Assembly: GCA_948099385.1 (NCBI GenBank)
Contig: CANUEZ040000203.1
Coordinates: forward strand, 1,736,001 to 1,800,000
DNA from: Fasciola hepatica
Taxonomy: Eukaryota > Platyhelminthes > Trematoda > Plagiorchiida > Fasciolidae
Length of the DNA stretch: 64,000 nucleotides
Direction of reading: 5' to 3'
The stretch's first letter is position 1. Each line of letters starts with the position of its first letter. Shown here in pieces: positions 49,693 to 61,100 of this stretch. A program made the translations under genes and the position numbers. Under the pieces are notes generated by a model that made no database searches, was not told the DNA's origin, and saw only the letters and a program-made list of their open reading frames with translations.

Positions 49693-51342
49693 TTCCATGG
49701 ATTTCAATGCTCAGTTGAGCGTTCAAGCTGCATGATCAATCATATTATACAAATCTAATCTAATATAATCTAATCTAATCTCGTACTACTAATCAATTGC
49801 ATGCATAGTAAGGAAGCTGTGTAAGTTGTTCATTTGGGAATGTGTTGGTTGTACTGAGGCCCCTACAGAGAAGTCATCCATCATACGAGTCGATCGGTGT
49901 GCGCGAAGCTGGTTCTTACCATTCAAATTTGAAGCGAGTTTGGGAAGGGTGCTATATCATGTAGTGTAGATGTTGAACAAAGCGTTGATAGCCATCCCGG
50001 ATAGCCTTGTGTTGTTAAGTTGTTCGATTCACAATGGTTCACCGGTTGTTGGAGTGCCCGTGGGGGCTCGGTCGATGTGCACTGCTGATGAGTCGAGTCC
50101 CTTAGAGGATGAAACAGCTGTACAGTGCTTCCATGGATTTCAATGCTCAGTTGAGCGTTCAAGCTGCATGATCAATCATATTATACAAATCTAATCTAAT
50201 CTAATCTAATCTAATCTCGTACTACTAATCAATTGCATGCATAGTAAGGAAGCTGTGTAAGTTGTTCATTTGGGAATGCGTTGGTTGTACTCAGGCCCCT
50301 ACAGAGAAGTCATCCATCATAGGAGTCGATCGGTGTGCGCGAAGCTGGTTCTTACCATTCAAATTTAAAGCGAGTTTGGGAAGGGTGCTATATCATGTAG
50401 TGTAGATGTTGAACAAAGCGTTGAGAGCCATCCCGGATAGCCTTGTGTTGTTAAGTTGTTCGATTCACAATGGTTCACCGGTTGTTGGAGTGCCCGTGGG
50501 GGCTCGGTCGATGTGCACTGCTGATGAGTCGAGTCCCTTAGAGGATGAAACAGCTGTACAGTGCTTCCATGGATTTCAATGCTCAGTTGAGCGTTCAAGC
50601 TGCATGATCAATCATATTGTACAAATCTAATCTAATCTAATCTAATCTCGTACTACTAATCAATTGCATGCATAGTAAGGAAGCTGTGTAGGTTGTTCAT
50701 TTGGGAATGCGTTGGTTGTACTTAGGCCCCTACAGAGACGTCATCCATCATACGAGTCGATCGGTGTGCGCGAAGCTGGTTCTTACCATTCAAATTTGAA
50801 GCGAGTTTGGGAAGGGTGCTATATCATGCAGTGTCGATGTTGAACGATGCGTTGAGAGCCATCCCGGATAGCCTTGTGTTGTTAAGTTGTTCGATTCACA
50901 ATGGTTCACCGGTTGTTGGAGTGCCCGTGTGGGATCGGTCGATGTGCACTGCTGATGAGTCGAGTCCCTTAGAAGATGAAACAGCTGTACAGTGCTTCCA
51001 TGGATTTCAATGCTCAGTTGAGCGTTCAAGCTGCATGATCAATCATATTATACAAATCTAATCTAATCTAATCTAATCTCGTACTACTAATCAATTGCAT
51101 GCATAGTAAGGAAGCTGTGTAAGTTGTTCATTTGGGAATGTGTTGGTTGTACTGAGGCCCCTACAGAGAAGTCATCCATCATAGGAGTCGATCGGTGTGC
51201 GCGAAGCTGGTTCTTACCATTCAAATTTGAAGCGAGTTTGGGAAGGGTGCTATATCATGTAGTGTAGATGTTGAACAAAGCGTTGATAGCCATCCCGGAT
51301 AGCCTTGTGTTGTTAAGTTGTTCGATTCACAATGGTTCACCA

Positions 51343-51373
51343 ATTGTTGGAGGGTTCGTGGGGGGTTAGTTCG
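51343..51373 (+). repeat. Second site of the rare divergent patch
   Basis: CAATTGTTGGAGGGTTCG followed by a G run and TTAGTTCGATG, nearly identical to the patch at about 29.16 kb, 22 kb away. The same monomer also reads CTATGGATTTCAATGCTAAG downstream of the ribozyme and GTTCGAGCTG in place of GTTCAAGCTG, changes not seen in the 29.16-kb monomer. The shared part is therefore limited to a few tens of bases. Confidence 0.8.
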
Positions 51374-53230
51374 ATGTGCACTGCTGATGAGTCGAGTCCC
51401 TTAGAGGATGAAACAGCTGTACAGTGCTTCTATGGATTTCAATGCTAAGTTGAGCGTTCGAGCTGCATGATCAATCATATTATACAAATCTAATCTAATC
51501 TAATCTAATCTAATCTCGTACTACTAATCAATTGCATGCATAGTAAGGAAGCTGTGTAAGTTGTTCATTTGGGAATGCGTTGGTTGTACTGAGGCCCCTA
51601 CAGAGAAGTCATCCATCATAGGAGTCGATCGGTGTGCGCGAAGCTGGTTCTTACCATTCAAATTTAAAGCGAGTTTGGGAATTTTGCTATATATGATGTA
51701 GTGTAGATGTTGAACAAAGCGTTGAGAGCCATCCCGGATAGCCTTGTGTTGTTAAGTTGTTCGATTCACAATGGTTCACCGGTTGTTGGAGTGCCCGTGG
51801 GGGCTCGGTCGATGTGCACTGCTGATGAGTCGAGTCCCTTAGAGGATGAAACAGCTGTACAGTGCTTCCATGGATTTCAATGCTCAGTTAAGCGTTCAAG
51901 CTGCATGATCAATCATATTATACAAATCTAATCTAATCTAATCTAATCTAATCTCGTACTACTAATCAATTGCATGCATAGTAAGGAAGCTGTGTAGGTT
52001 GTTCATTTGGGAATGTGTTGGTTGTACTTAGGCCCCTACAGAGAAGTCATCCATCATAGGAGTCGATCGGTGTGCGCGAAGCTGGTTCTTACCATTCAAA
52101 TTTAAAGCGAGTTTGGGAAGGGTGCTATATATGATGTCGTGTAGATGTTGAACAAAGCGTTGATAGCCATCCCGGATAGCCTTGTGTTGTTAAGTTGTTC
52201 GATTCACAATGGTTCACCGGTTGTTGGAGTGCCCATGGTTGCTCGGTCGATGTGCACTGCTGATGAGTCGAGTCCCTTAGAGGATGAAACAGCTGTACAG
52301 TGCTTCCATGGATTTCAATGCTCAGTTGAGCGTTCAAGCTGCATGATCAATCATATTGTACAAATCTAATCTAATCTAATCTAATCTCGTACTACTAATC
52401 AATTGCATGCATAGTAAGGAAGCTGTGTAGGTTGTTCATTTGGGAATGCGTTGGTTGTACTTAGGCCCCTTCAGAGAAGTCATCCATCATACGAGTCGAT
52501 CGGTGTGCGCGAAGCTGGTTCTTACCATTCAAATTTAAAGCGAGTTTGGGAAGGGTGCTATATAATGTAGTGTAGATGTTGAACAAAGCGTTGATAGCCA
52601 TCCCGGATAGCCTTGTGTTGTTAAGTTGTTCGATTCACAATGGTTTATCGGTTGTTGGAGTGCCCGTGTGGGCTCGGTCGATGTGCACTGCTGATGAGTC
52701 GAGTCCCTTAGAGGATGAAACAGCTGTACAGTGCTTCCATGGATTTCAATGCTCAGTTGAGCGTTCAAGCTGCATGATCAATCATATTATACAAATCTAA
52801 TCTAATCTGAACTTATCTCGTACTACTAATCAATTGCATGCATAGTAAGGAAGCTGTGTAGGTTGTTCATTTGGGAATGCGTTGGTTGTACTTAGGCCCC
52901 TACAGAGAAGTCATCCATCATAGGAGTCGATCGGTGTGCGCGACGCTGGTTCTTACCATTCAAATTTGAAGCCAGTTTGGGAAGGGTACAATATCATGTA
53001 GTGTAGATGTTGAACAAAGCGTTGATAGCCATCCCGGATAGCCTTGTGTTGTTAAGTTGTTCGATTCACAATGGTTCACCGGTTGTTGGAGTGCCCGTGG
53101 TTGCTCGGTCGATGTGCACTGCTGATGATTCGAGTCCCTTAGAGGATGAAACAGCTGTACAGTGCTTCCATGGATTCAATGCTCAGTTGAGCGTTCAAGC
53201 TGCATGATCAATCATATTATACAAATCTAA

Positions 53231-55100
53231 TCTAATCTAATCTAATCTAATCTTATCTCGTACTACTAATCAATTGCATGCATAGTAAGGAAGCTGTGTA
53301 GGTTGTTCATTTGGGAATGCGTTGGTTGCACTTAGGCCCCTACAGAGAAGTCATCCATCATAGGAGTCGATCGGTGTGCACGAAGCTGGTTCTTACCATT
53401 CGAATTTAAAGCGAGTTTGGGAAGGGTGCTATATCATGTAGTGTAGATGTTGAACAAAGCGTTGAGAGCCATCCCGGATAGCCTTGTGTTGTTAAGTTGT
53501 TCGATTCACAATGGTTCACCGGTTGTTGGAGTGCCCGTGGGGGCTCGGTCGATGTGCACTGCTGATGAGTCGAGTCCCTTAGAGGATGAAACAGCTGTAC
53601 AGTGCTTCCATGGATTTCAATGCTCAGTTGAACGTTCAAGCTGCATGATCAATCATATTATACAAATCTAATCTAATAAAATCTAATCTCGTACTACTAA
53701 TCAATTGCATGCATAGTAAGGAAGCTGTGTAAGTTGTTCATTTGGGAATGTGTTGGTTGTACTGAGGCCCCTACAGAGAAGTCATCCATCATAGGAGTCG
53801 ATCGGTGTGCGCGAAGCTGGTTCTTACCATTCAAATTTGAAGCGAGTTTGGGAAGGGTGCTATATCATGTAGTGTAGATGTTGAACAAAGCGTTGAGAGC
53901 CATCCCGGATAGCCTTGTGTTGTTAAGTTGTTCGATTCACAATGGTTCACCGGTTGTTGGAGTGCCCGTGGGGGCTCGGTCGATGTGCACTGCTGATGAT
54001 TCGAGTCCCTTAGAGGATGAAACAGCTGTATAGTGCTTCCCTGGATTTCAATGCTCAGTTGAGCGTTCAAGCTGCATGATCAATCATATTGAACAAATCT
54101 AATCTAATCTGATCTAATCTCGTACTACTAATCAATTGCATGCATAGTAAGGAAGCTGTGTAGGTTGTTCATTTGGGAATGCGTTGGTTGTACTTAGGCC
54201 CCTACAGAGAAGTCATCCATCATAGGAGTCGGTCGGTGTGCGCGAAGCTGGTTCTTACCATTCAAATTTAAAGCGAGTTTGGGAAGGGTGCTATATCATG
54301 TATTGTAGATGTTGAACAAAGCGTTGATAGCCATCCCGGATAGCCTTGTGTTGTTAAGTTGTTCGATTCACAATGGTTCACCGGTTGTTGGAGTGCCCGT
54401 GGGGGCTCGGTCGATGTGCACTGCTGATGAGTCGAGTCCCTTAGAGGATGAAACAGCTGTACAGTGCTTCCATGGATTTCAATGCTCAGTTGAACGTTCA
54501 AGCTGCATGATCAATCATATTATACAAATCTAATCTAATAAAATCTAATCTCGTACTACTAATCAATTGCATGCATAGTAAGGAAGCTGTGTAAGTTGTT
54601 CATTTGGGAATGTGTTGGTTGTACTGAGGCCCCTACAGAGAAGTCATCCATCATAGGAGTCGATCGGTGTGCGCGAAGCTGGTTCTTACCATTCAAATTT
54701 GAAGCGAGTTTGGGAAGGGTGCTATATCATGTAGTGTAGATGTTGAACAAAGCGTTGAGAGCCATCCCGGATAGCCTTGTGTTGTTAAGTTGTTCGATTC
54801 ACAATGGTTCACCGTTTGTTGGAGTGCCCGTGGGGGCTCGGTCGATGTGCACTGCTGATGATTCGAGTCCCTTAGAGGATGAAACAGCTGTATAGTGCTT
54901 CCCTGGATTTCAATGCTCAGTTGAGCGTTCAAGCTGCATGATCAATCATATTGAACAAATCTAATCTAATCTGATCTAATCTCGTACTACTAATCAATTG
55001 CATGCATAGTAAGGAAGCTGTGTAGGTTGTTCATTTGGGAATGCGTTGGTTGTACTTAGGCCCCTACAGAGAAGTCATCCATCATAGGAGTCGGTCGGTG
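53231..55100 (+). repeat. Dimer duplication (862-bp period), monomers 124-127
   Basis: Predicted scission follows 53599, 54030, 54461 and 54892. Two alternating types recur at 862 bp. One has TTGAACGTTC and the spacer TCTAATAAAATC. The other has GATGATTCGAG, CTGTATAGTGCTTCCCTGG and CATATTGAACAAATC. GAGTCGGTCGGTG appears in the first type from 54227. The second type's ribozyme combines two changes and is probably weak. Confidence 0.88.
53987..54036 (+). ncRNA. Hammerhead copies with cut-site C to T (three sisters)
   Basis: CTGTATAGTGC replaces CTGTACAGTGC, so the first base after the cut is T and its pair with G becomes a wobble. The copy also has the GATGATTCGAG helix II change. Sisters are at 54849-54898 and 58298-58347. 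All three also read CCCTGGATTTC just downstream. Confidence 0.7.
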
Positions 55101-58100
55101 TGCGCGAAGCTGGTTCTTACCATTCAAATTTAAAGCGAGTTTGGGAAGGGTGCTATATCATGTATTGTAGATGTTGAACAAAGCGTTGATAGCCATCCCG
55201 GATAGCCTTGTGTTGTTAAGTTGTTCGATTCACAATGGTTCACCGGTTGTTGGAGTGCCCGTGGGGGCTCGGTCGATGTGCACTGCTGATGAGTCGAGTC
55301 CCTTAGAGGATGAAACAGCTGTACAGTGCTTCCATGGATTTCAATGCTCAGTTGAGCGTTCAAGCGGCATGATCAATCATATTGTACAAATCTAATCTAA
55401 TCTAATCTCATATCGTACTACTAATCAATTGCATGCATAGTAAGGAAGCTGTGTAGGTTGTTCATTTGGGAATGTGTTGGTTGTACTTAGGCCCCTTCAG
55501 AGAAGTCATCCATCATACGAGTCGATCGGTGTGCGCGAAGCTGGTTCTTACCATTCAAATTTGAAGCGAGTTTGGGAAGGGTACAATATCATGTAGTGTA
55601 GATGTTGAACAAAGCGTTGATAGCCATCCCGGATAGCCTTGTGTTGTTAAGTTGTTCGATTCACAATGGTTCACCGGTAGTTGGAGTGCCCGTGGGGACT
55701 CGGTCGATGTGCACTGCTGATGAGTCGAGTCCCTTAGAGGATGAAACAGCTGTACAGTGCTTCCATGGATTTCAATGCTCAGTTGAGCGTTCAAGCTGCA
55801 TGATCAATCATATTATACAAATCTAATCTAATCTGAACTTATCTCGTACTACTAATCAATTGCATGCATAGTAAGGAAGCTGTGTAGGTTGTTCATTTGG
55901 GAATGCGTTGGTTGTACTTAGGCCCCTACAGAGAAGTCATCCATCATAGGAGTCGATCGGTGTGCACGAAGCTGGTTCTTACCATTCAAATATAAAGCGA
56001 GTTTGGGAATGGTGCTATATCATGTAGTGTAGATGTTGAACAAAGCGTTGATAGCCATCCCGGATAGCCTTGTGTTGTTAAGTTGTTCGATTCACAATGG
56101 TTCACCGGTTGTTGGAGTGCCCGTGGGGGCTCGGTCGATGTGCACTGCTGATGAGTCGAGTCCCTTAGAGGATGAAACAGCTGTACAGTGCTTCCATGGA
56201 TTTCAATGCTCAGTTGAGCGTTCAAGCTGCATGATCAATCATATTATACAAATCTAATCTAATCTGATCTAATCTCGTACTACTAATCAATTGCATGCAT
56301 AGTAAGGAAGCTGTGTAGGTTGTTCATTTGGGAATGTGTTGGTTGTACTGAGGCCCCTACAGAGAAGTCATCCATCATAGGAGTCGATCGGTGTGCGCGA
56401 AGCTGGTTCTTACCATTCAAATTTGAAGCGAGTTTGGGAAGGGTGCTATATCATGTAGTGTAGATGTTGAACAAAGCGTTGAGAGCCATCCCGGATAGCC
56501 TTGTGTTGTTAAGTTGTTCGATTCACAATGGTTCACCGGTTGTTGGAGTGCCCGTGGGGGCTCGGTCGATGTGCACTGCTGATGATTCGAGTCCCTTAGA
56601 GGATGAAACAGCTGTACAGTGCTTCCCTGGATTTCAATGCTCAGTTGAGCGTTCAAGCTGCATGATCAATCATATTGTACAAATCTAATCTAATGTGATC
56701 TAATCTCGTACTACTAATCAATTGCATGCATAGTAAGGAAGCTGTGTAGGTTGTTCATTTGGGAATGCGTTGGTTGTACTTAGGCCCCTACAGAGAAGTC
56801 ATCCATCATAGGAGTCGATCGGTGTGCGCGAAGCTGGTTCTTACCATTCAAATTTAAAGCGAGTTTGGGAATTTTGCTATATATCATGTAGTGTAGATGT
56901 TGAACAAAGCGTTGAGAGCCATCCCGGATAGCCTTGTGTTGTTAAGTTGTTCGATTCACAATGGTTCACCGGTTGTTGGAGTGCCCATGGTTGCTCGGTC
57001 GATGTGCACTGCTGATGATTCGAGTCCCTTAGAGGATGAAACAGCTGTACAGTGCTTCCATGGATTTCAATGCTCAGTTGAGCGTTCAAGCTGCATGATC
57101 AATCATATTGTACAAATCTAATCTAATCTAATCTAATCTCGTACTACTAATCAATTGCATGCTTAGTAAGGAAGCTGTGTAGGTTGTTCATTTGGGAATG
57201 CGTTGGTTGTACTTAGGCCCCTACAGAGAAGTCATCCATCATAGGAGTCGATCGGTGTGCGCGAAGCTGGTTCTTACCATTCAAATTTGAAGCGAGTTTG
57301 GGAAGGGTGCTATATCATGTAGTGTAGATGTTGAACAAAGCGTTGATAGCCATCCCGGATAGCCTTGTGTTGTTAAGTTGTTCGATTCACAATGGTTCAC
57401 CGGTTGTTGGAGTGCCCGTGTGGGCTCGGTCGATGTGCACTGCTGATGAGTCGAGTCCCTTAGAGGATGAAACAGCTGTACAGTGCTTGCATGGATTTCA
57501 ATGCTCAGTTGAGCGTTCAAGCTGCATGATCAATCATATTATACAAATCTAATCTAATCTGAACTTATCTCGTACTACTAATCAATTGCATGCATAGTAA
57601 GGAAGCTGTGTAGGTTGTTCATTTGGGAATGCGTTGGTTGTACTTAGGCCCCTACAGAGAAGTCATCCATCATAGGAGTCGATCGGTGTGCGCGACGCTG
57701 GTTCTTACCATTCAAATTTGAAGCCAGTTTGGGAAGGGTACAATATCATGTAGTGTAGATGTTGAACAAAGCGTTGATAGCCATCCCGGATAGCCTTGTG
57801 TTGTTAAGTTGTTCGATTCACAATGGTTCACCGGTTGTTGGAGTGCCCGTGGGGACTCGGTCGATGTGCACTGCTGATGATTCGAGTCCCTTAGACGATG
57901 AAACAGCTGTACAGTGCTTCCATGGATTCAATGCTCAGTTGAGCGTTCAAGCTGCATGATCAATCATATTATACAAATCTAATCTAATCTAATCTAATCT
58001 CGTACTACTAATCAATTGCATGCATAGTAAGGAAGCTGTGTAAGTTGTTCATTTGGGAATGTGTTGGTTGTACTGAGGCCCCTACAGAGAAGTCATCCAT

Positions 58101-61100
58101 CATAGGAGTCGATCGGTGTGCGCGAAGCTGGTTCTTACCATTCAAATTTGAAGCGAGTTTGGGAAGGGTACAATATCATGTAGTGTAGATGTTGAACAAA
58201 GCCTTGAGAGCCATCCCGGATAGCCTTGTGTTGTTAAGTTGTTCGATTCACAATGGTTCACCGGTTGTTGGAGTGCCCGTGGGGGCTCGGTCGATGTGCA
58301 CTGCTGATGATTCGAGTCCCTTAGAGGATGAAACAGCTGTATAGTGCTTCCCTGGATTTCAATGCTCAGTTGAGCGTTCAAGCTGCATGATCAATCATAT
58401 TGAACAAATCTAATCTAATCTAATCTAATCTCGTACTACTAATCAATTGCATGCATAGTAAGGAAGCTGTGTAGGTTGTTCATTTGGGAATGCGTTGGTT
58501 GTACTTAGGCCCCCACAGAGAAGTCATCCATCATAGGAGTCGGTCGGTGTGCGCGAAGCTGGTTCTTACCATTCAAATTTAAAGCGAGTTTGGGAAGGGT
58601 GCTATATCATGTATTGTAGATGTTGAACAAAGCGTTGAGAGCCATCCCGGATAGCCTTGTGTTGTTAAGTTGTTCGATTCACAATGGTTCACCGGTTGTT
58701 GGAGTGCCCGTGGGGGCTCGGTCGATGTGCACTGCTGATGAGTCGAGTCCCTTAGAGGATGAAACAGCTGTACAGTGCTTCCATGGATTTCAATGCTCAG
58801 TTGAGCGTTCAAGCTGCATGATCAATCATATTGTACAAATCTAATCTAATCTAATCTAATCTCGTACTACTAATCAATTGCATGCATAGTAAGGAAGCTG
58901 TGTAGGTTGTTCATTTGGGAATGTGTTGGTTGTACTTAGGCCCCTACAGAGACGTCATCCATCATAGGAGTCGATCGGTGTGCGCGAAGCTGGTACTTAC
59001 CATTCAAATTTGAAGCGAGTTTGGGAAGGGTACAATATCATGTAGTGTAGATGTTGAACAAAGCGTTGATAGCCATCCCGGATAGCCTTGTGTTGTTAAG
59101 TTGTTCGATTCACAATGGTTCACCGGTTGTTGGAGTGCCCGTGGGGACTCGGTCGATGTGCACTGCTGATGAGTCGAGTCCCTTAGAGGATGAAACAGCT
59201 GTACAGTGCTTCCATGGATTTCAATGCTCAGTTGAGCGTTCAAGCTGCATGATCAATCATATTATACAAATCTAATCTAATCTAATCTAATCTCGTACTA
59301 CTAATCAATTGCATGCATAGTAAGGAAGCTGTGTAGGTTGTTCATTTGGGAATGCGTTGGTTGCACTTAGGCCCCTACAGAGAAGTCATCCATCATAGGA
59401 GTCGATCGGTGTGCACGAAGCTGGTTCTTACCATTCAAATATAAAGCGAGTTTGGGAACGGTGCTATATCATGTAGTGTAGATGTTGAACAAAGCGTTGA
59501 TAGCCATCCCGGATAGCCTTGTGTTGTTAAGTTGTTCGATTCACAATGGTTCACCGGTTGTTGGAGTGCCCGTGGGGGCTCGGTCGATGTGCACTGCTGA
59601 TGAGTCGAGTCCCTTAGAGGATGAAACAGCTGTACAGTGCTTCCATGGATTTCAATGCTCAGTTGAGCGTTCAAGCTGCATGATCAATCATATTATACAA
59701 ATCTAATCTAATCTGAACTTATCTCGTACTACTAATCAATTGCATGCATAGTAAGGAAGCTGTGTAGGTTGTTCATTTGGGAATGCGTTGGTTGCACTTA
59801 GGCCCCTCCAGAGAAGTCATCCATCATACGAGTCGATCGGTGGGCGCGAAGCTGGTTCTTACCATTCAAATATAAAGCGAGTTTGGGAACGGTGCTATAT
59901 CATGTAGTGTAGATGTTGAACAAAGCGTTGATAGCCATCCCGGATAGCCTTGTGTTGTTAAGTTGTTCGATTCACAATGGTTCACCGGTTGTTGGAGTGC
60001 CCGTGGGGGCTCGGTCGATGTGCACTGCTGATGAGTCGAGTCCCTTAGAGGATGAAACAGCTGTACAGTGCTTCCATGGATTTCAATGCTCAGTTGAGCG
60101 TTCAAGCTGCATGATCAATCATATTATACAAATCTAATCTAATAAAATCTAATCTCGTACTACTAATCAATTGCATGCATAGTAAGGAAGCTGTGTAAGT
60201 TGTTCATTTGGGAATGCGTTGGTTGTACTTAGGCCCCTACAGAGAAGTCATCCATCATAGGAGTCGATCGGTGTGCGCGAAGCTGGTTCTTACCATTCAA
60301 ATTTGAAGCGAGTTTGGGAAGGGTGCTATATCATGTAGTGTAGATGTTGAACAAAGCGTTGAGAGCCATCCCGGATAGCCTTGTGTTGTTAAGTTGTTCG
60401 ATTCACAATGGTTCACCGGTTGTTGGAGTGCCCGTGGGGGCTCGGTCGATGTGCACTGCTGATGATTCGAGTCCCTTAGAGGATGAAACAGCTGTACAGT
60501 GCTTCCCTGGATTTCAATGCTCAGTTGAGCGTTCAAGCTGCATGATCAATCATATTGTACAAATCTAATCTAATGTGATCTAATCTCGTACTACTAATCA
60601 ATTGCATGCATAGTAAGGAAGCTGTGTAGGTTGTTCATTTGGGAATGCGTTGGTTGTACTTAGGCCCCTACAGAGAAGTCATCCATCATAGGAGTCGATC
60701 GGTGTGCGCGAAGCTGGTTCTTACCATTCAAATTTAAAGCGAGTTTGGGAAGGGTGCTATATCATGTAGTGTAGATGTTGAACAATGCGTTGAGAGCCAT
60801 CCCGGATAGCCTTGTGTTGTTAAGTTGTTCCATTCACAATGGTTCACCGGTTGTTGGAGTGCCCGTGGGGTCTCGGTCGATGTGCACTGCTGATGAGTCG
60901 AGTCCCTTAGAGGATGAAACAGCTGTACAGTGCTTGCATGGATTTCAATGCTCAGTTGAGCGTTCAAGCTGCATGATCAATCATATTATACAAATCTAAT
61001 CTAATAAAATCTAATCTCGTACTACTAATCAATTGCATGCATAGTAAGGAAGCTGTGTAAGTTGTTCATTTGGGAATGCGTTGGTTGTACTTAGGCCCCT

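Larger units (their letters stand above)
46701..53230 (+). repeat. Block 11: ordinary monomers 109-123
   Basis: Predicted scission follows 47085, 47516, 47952, 48388, 48824, 49255, 49686, 50122, 50558, 50989, 51421, 51859, 52297, 52728 and 53159. The copies at 47085 and 47952 are sisters (GGTATTTACC, AAAACGTTG). The copy at 51421 carries the rare patch also found at 29.16 kb. The copy at 53159 has lost one T in CATGGATTCAATGC, as has the one at 57911. No higher-order period is obvious by eye. Confidence 0.9.
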
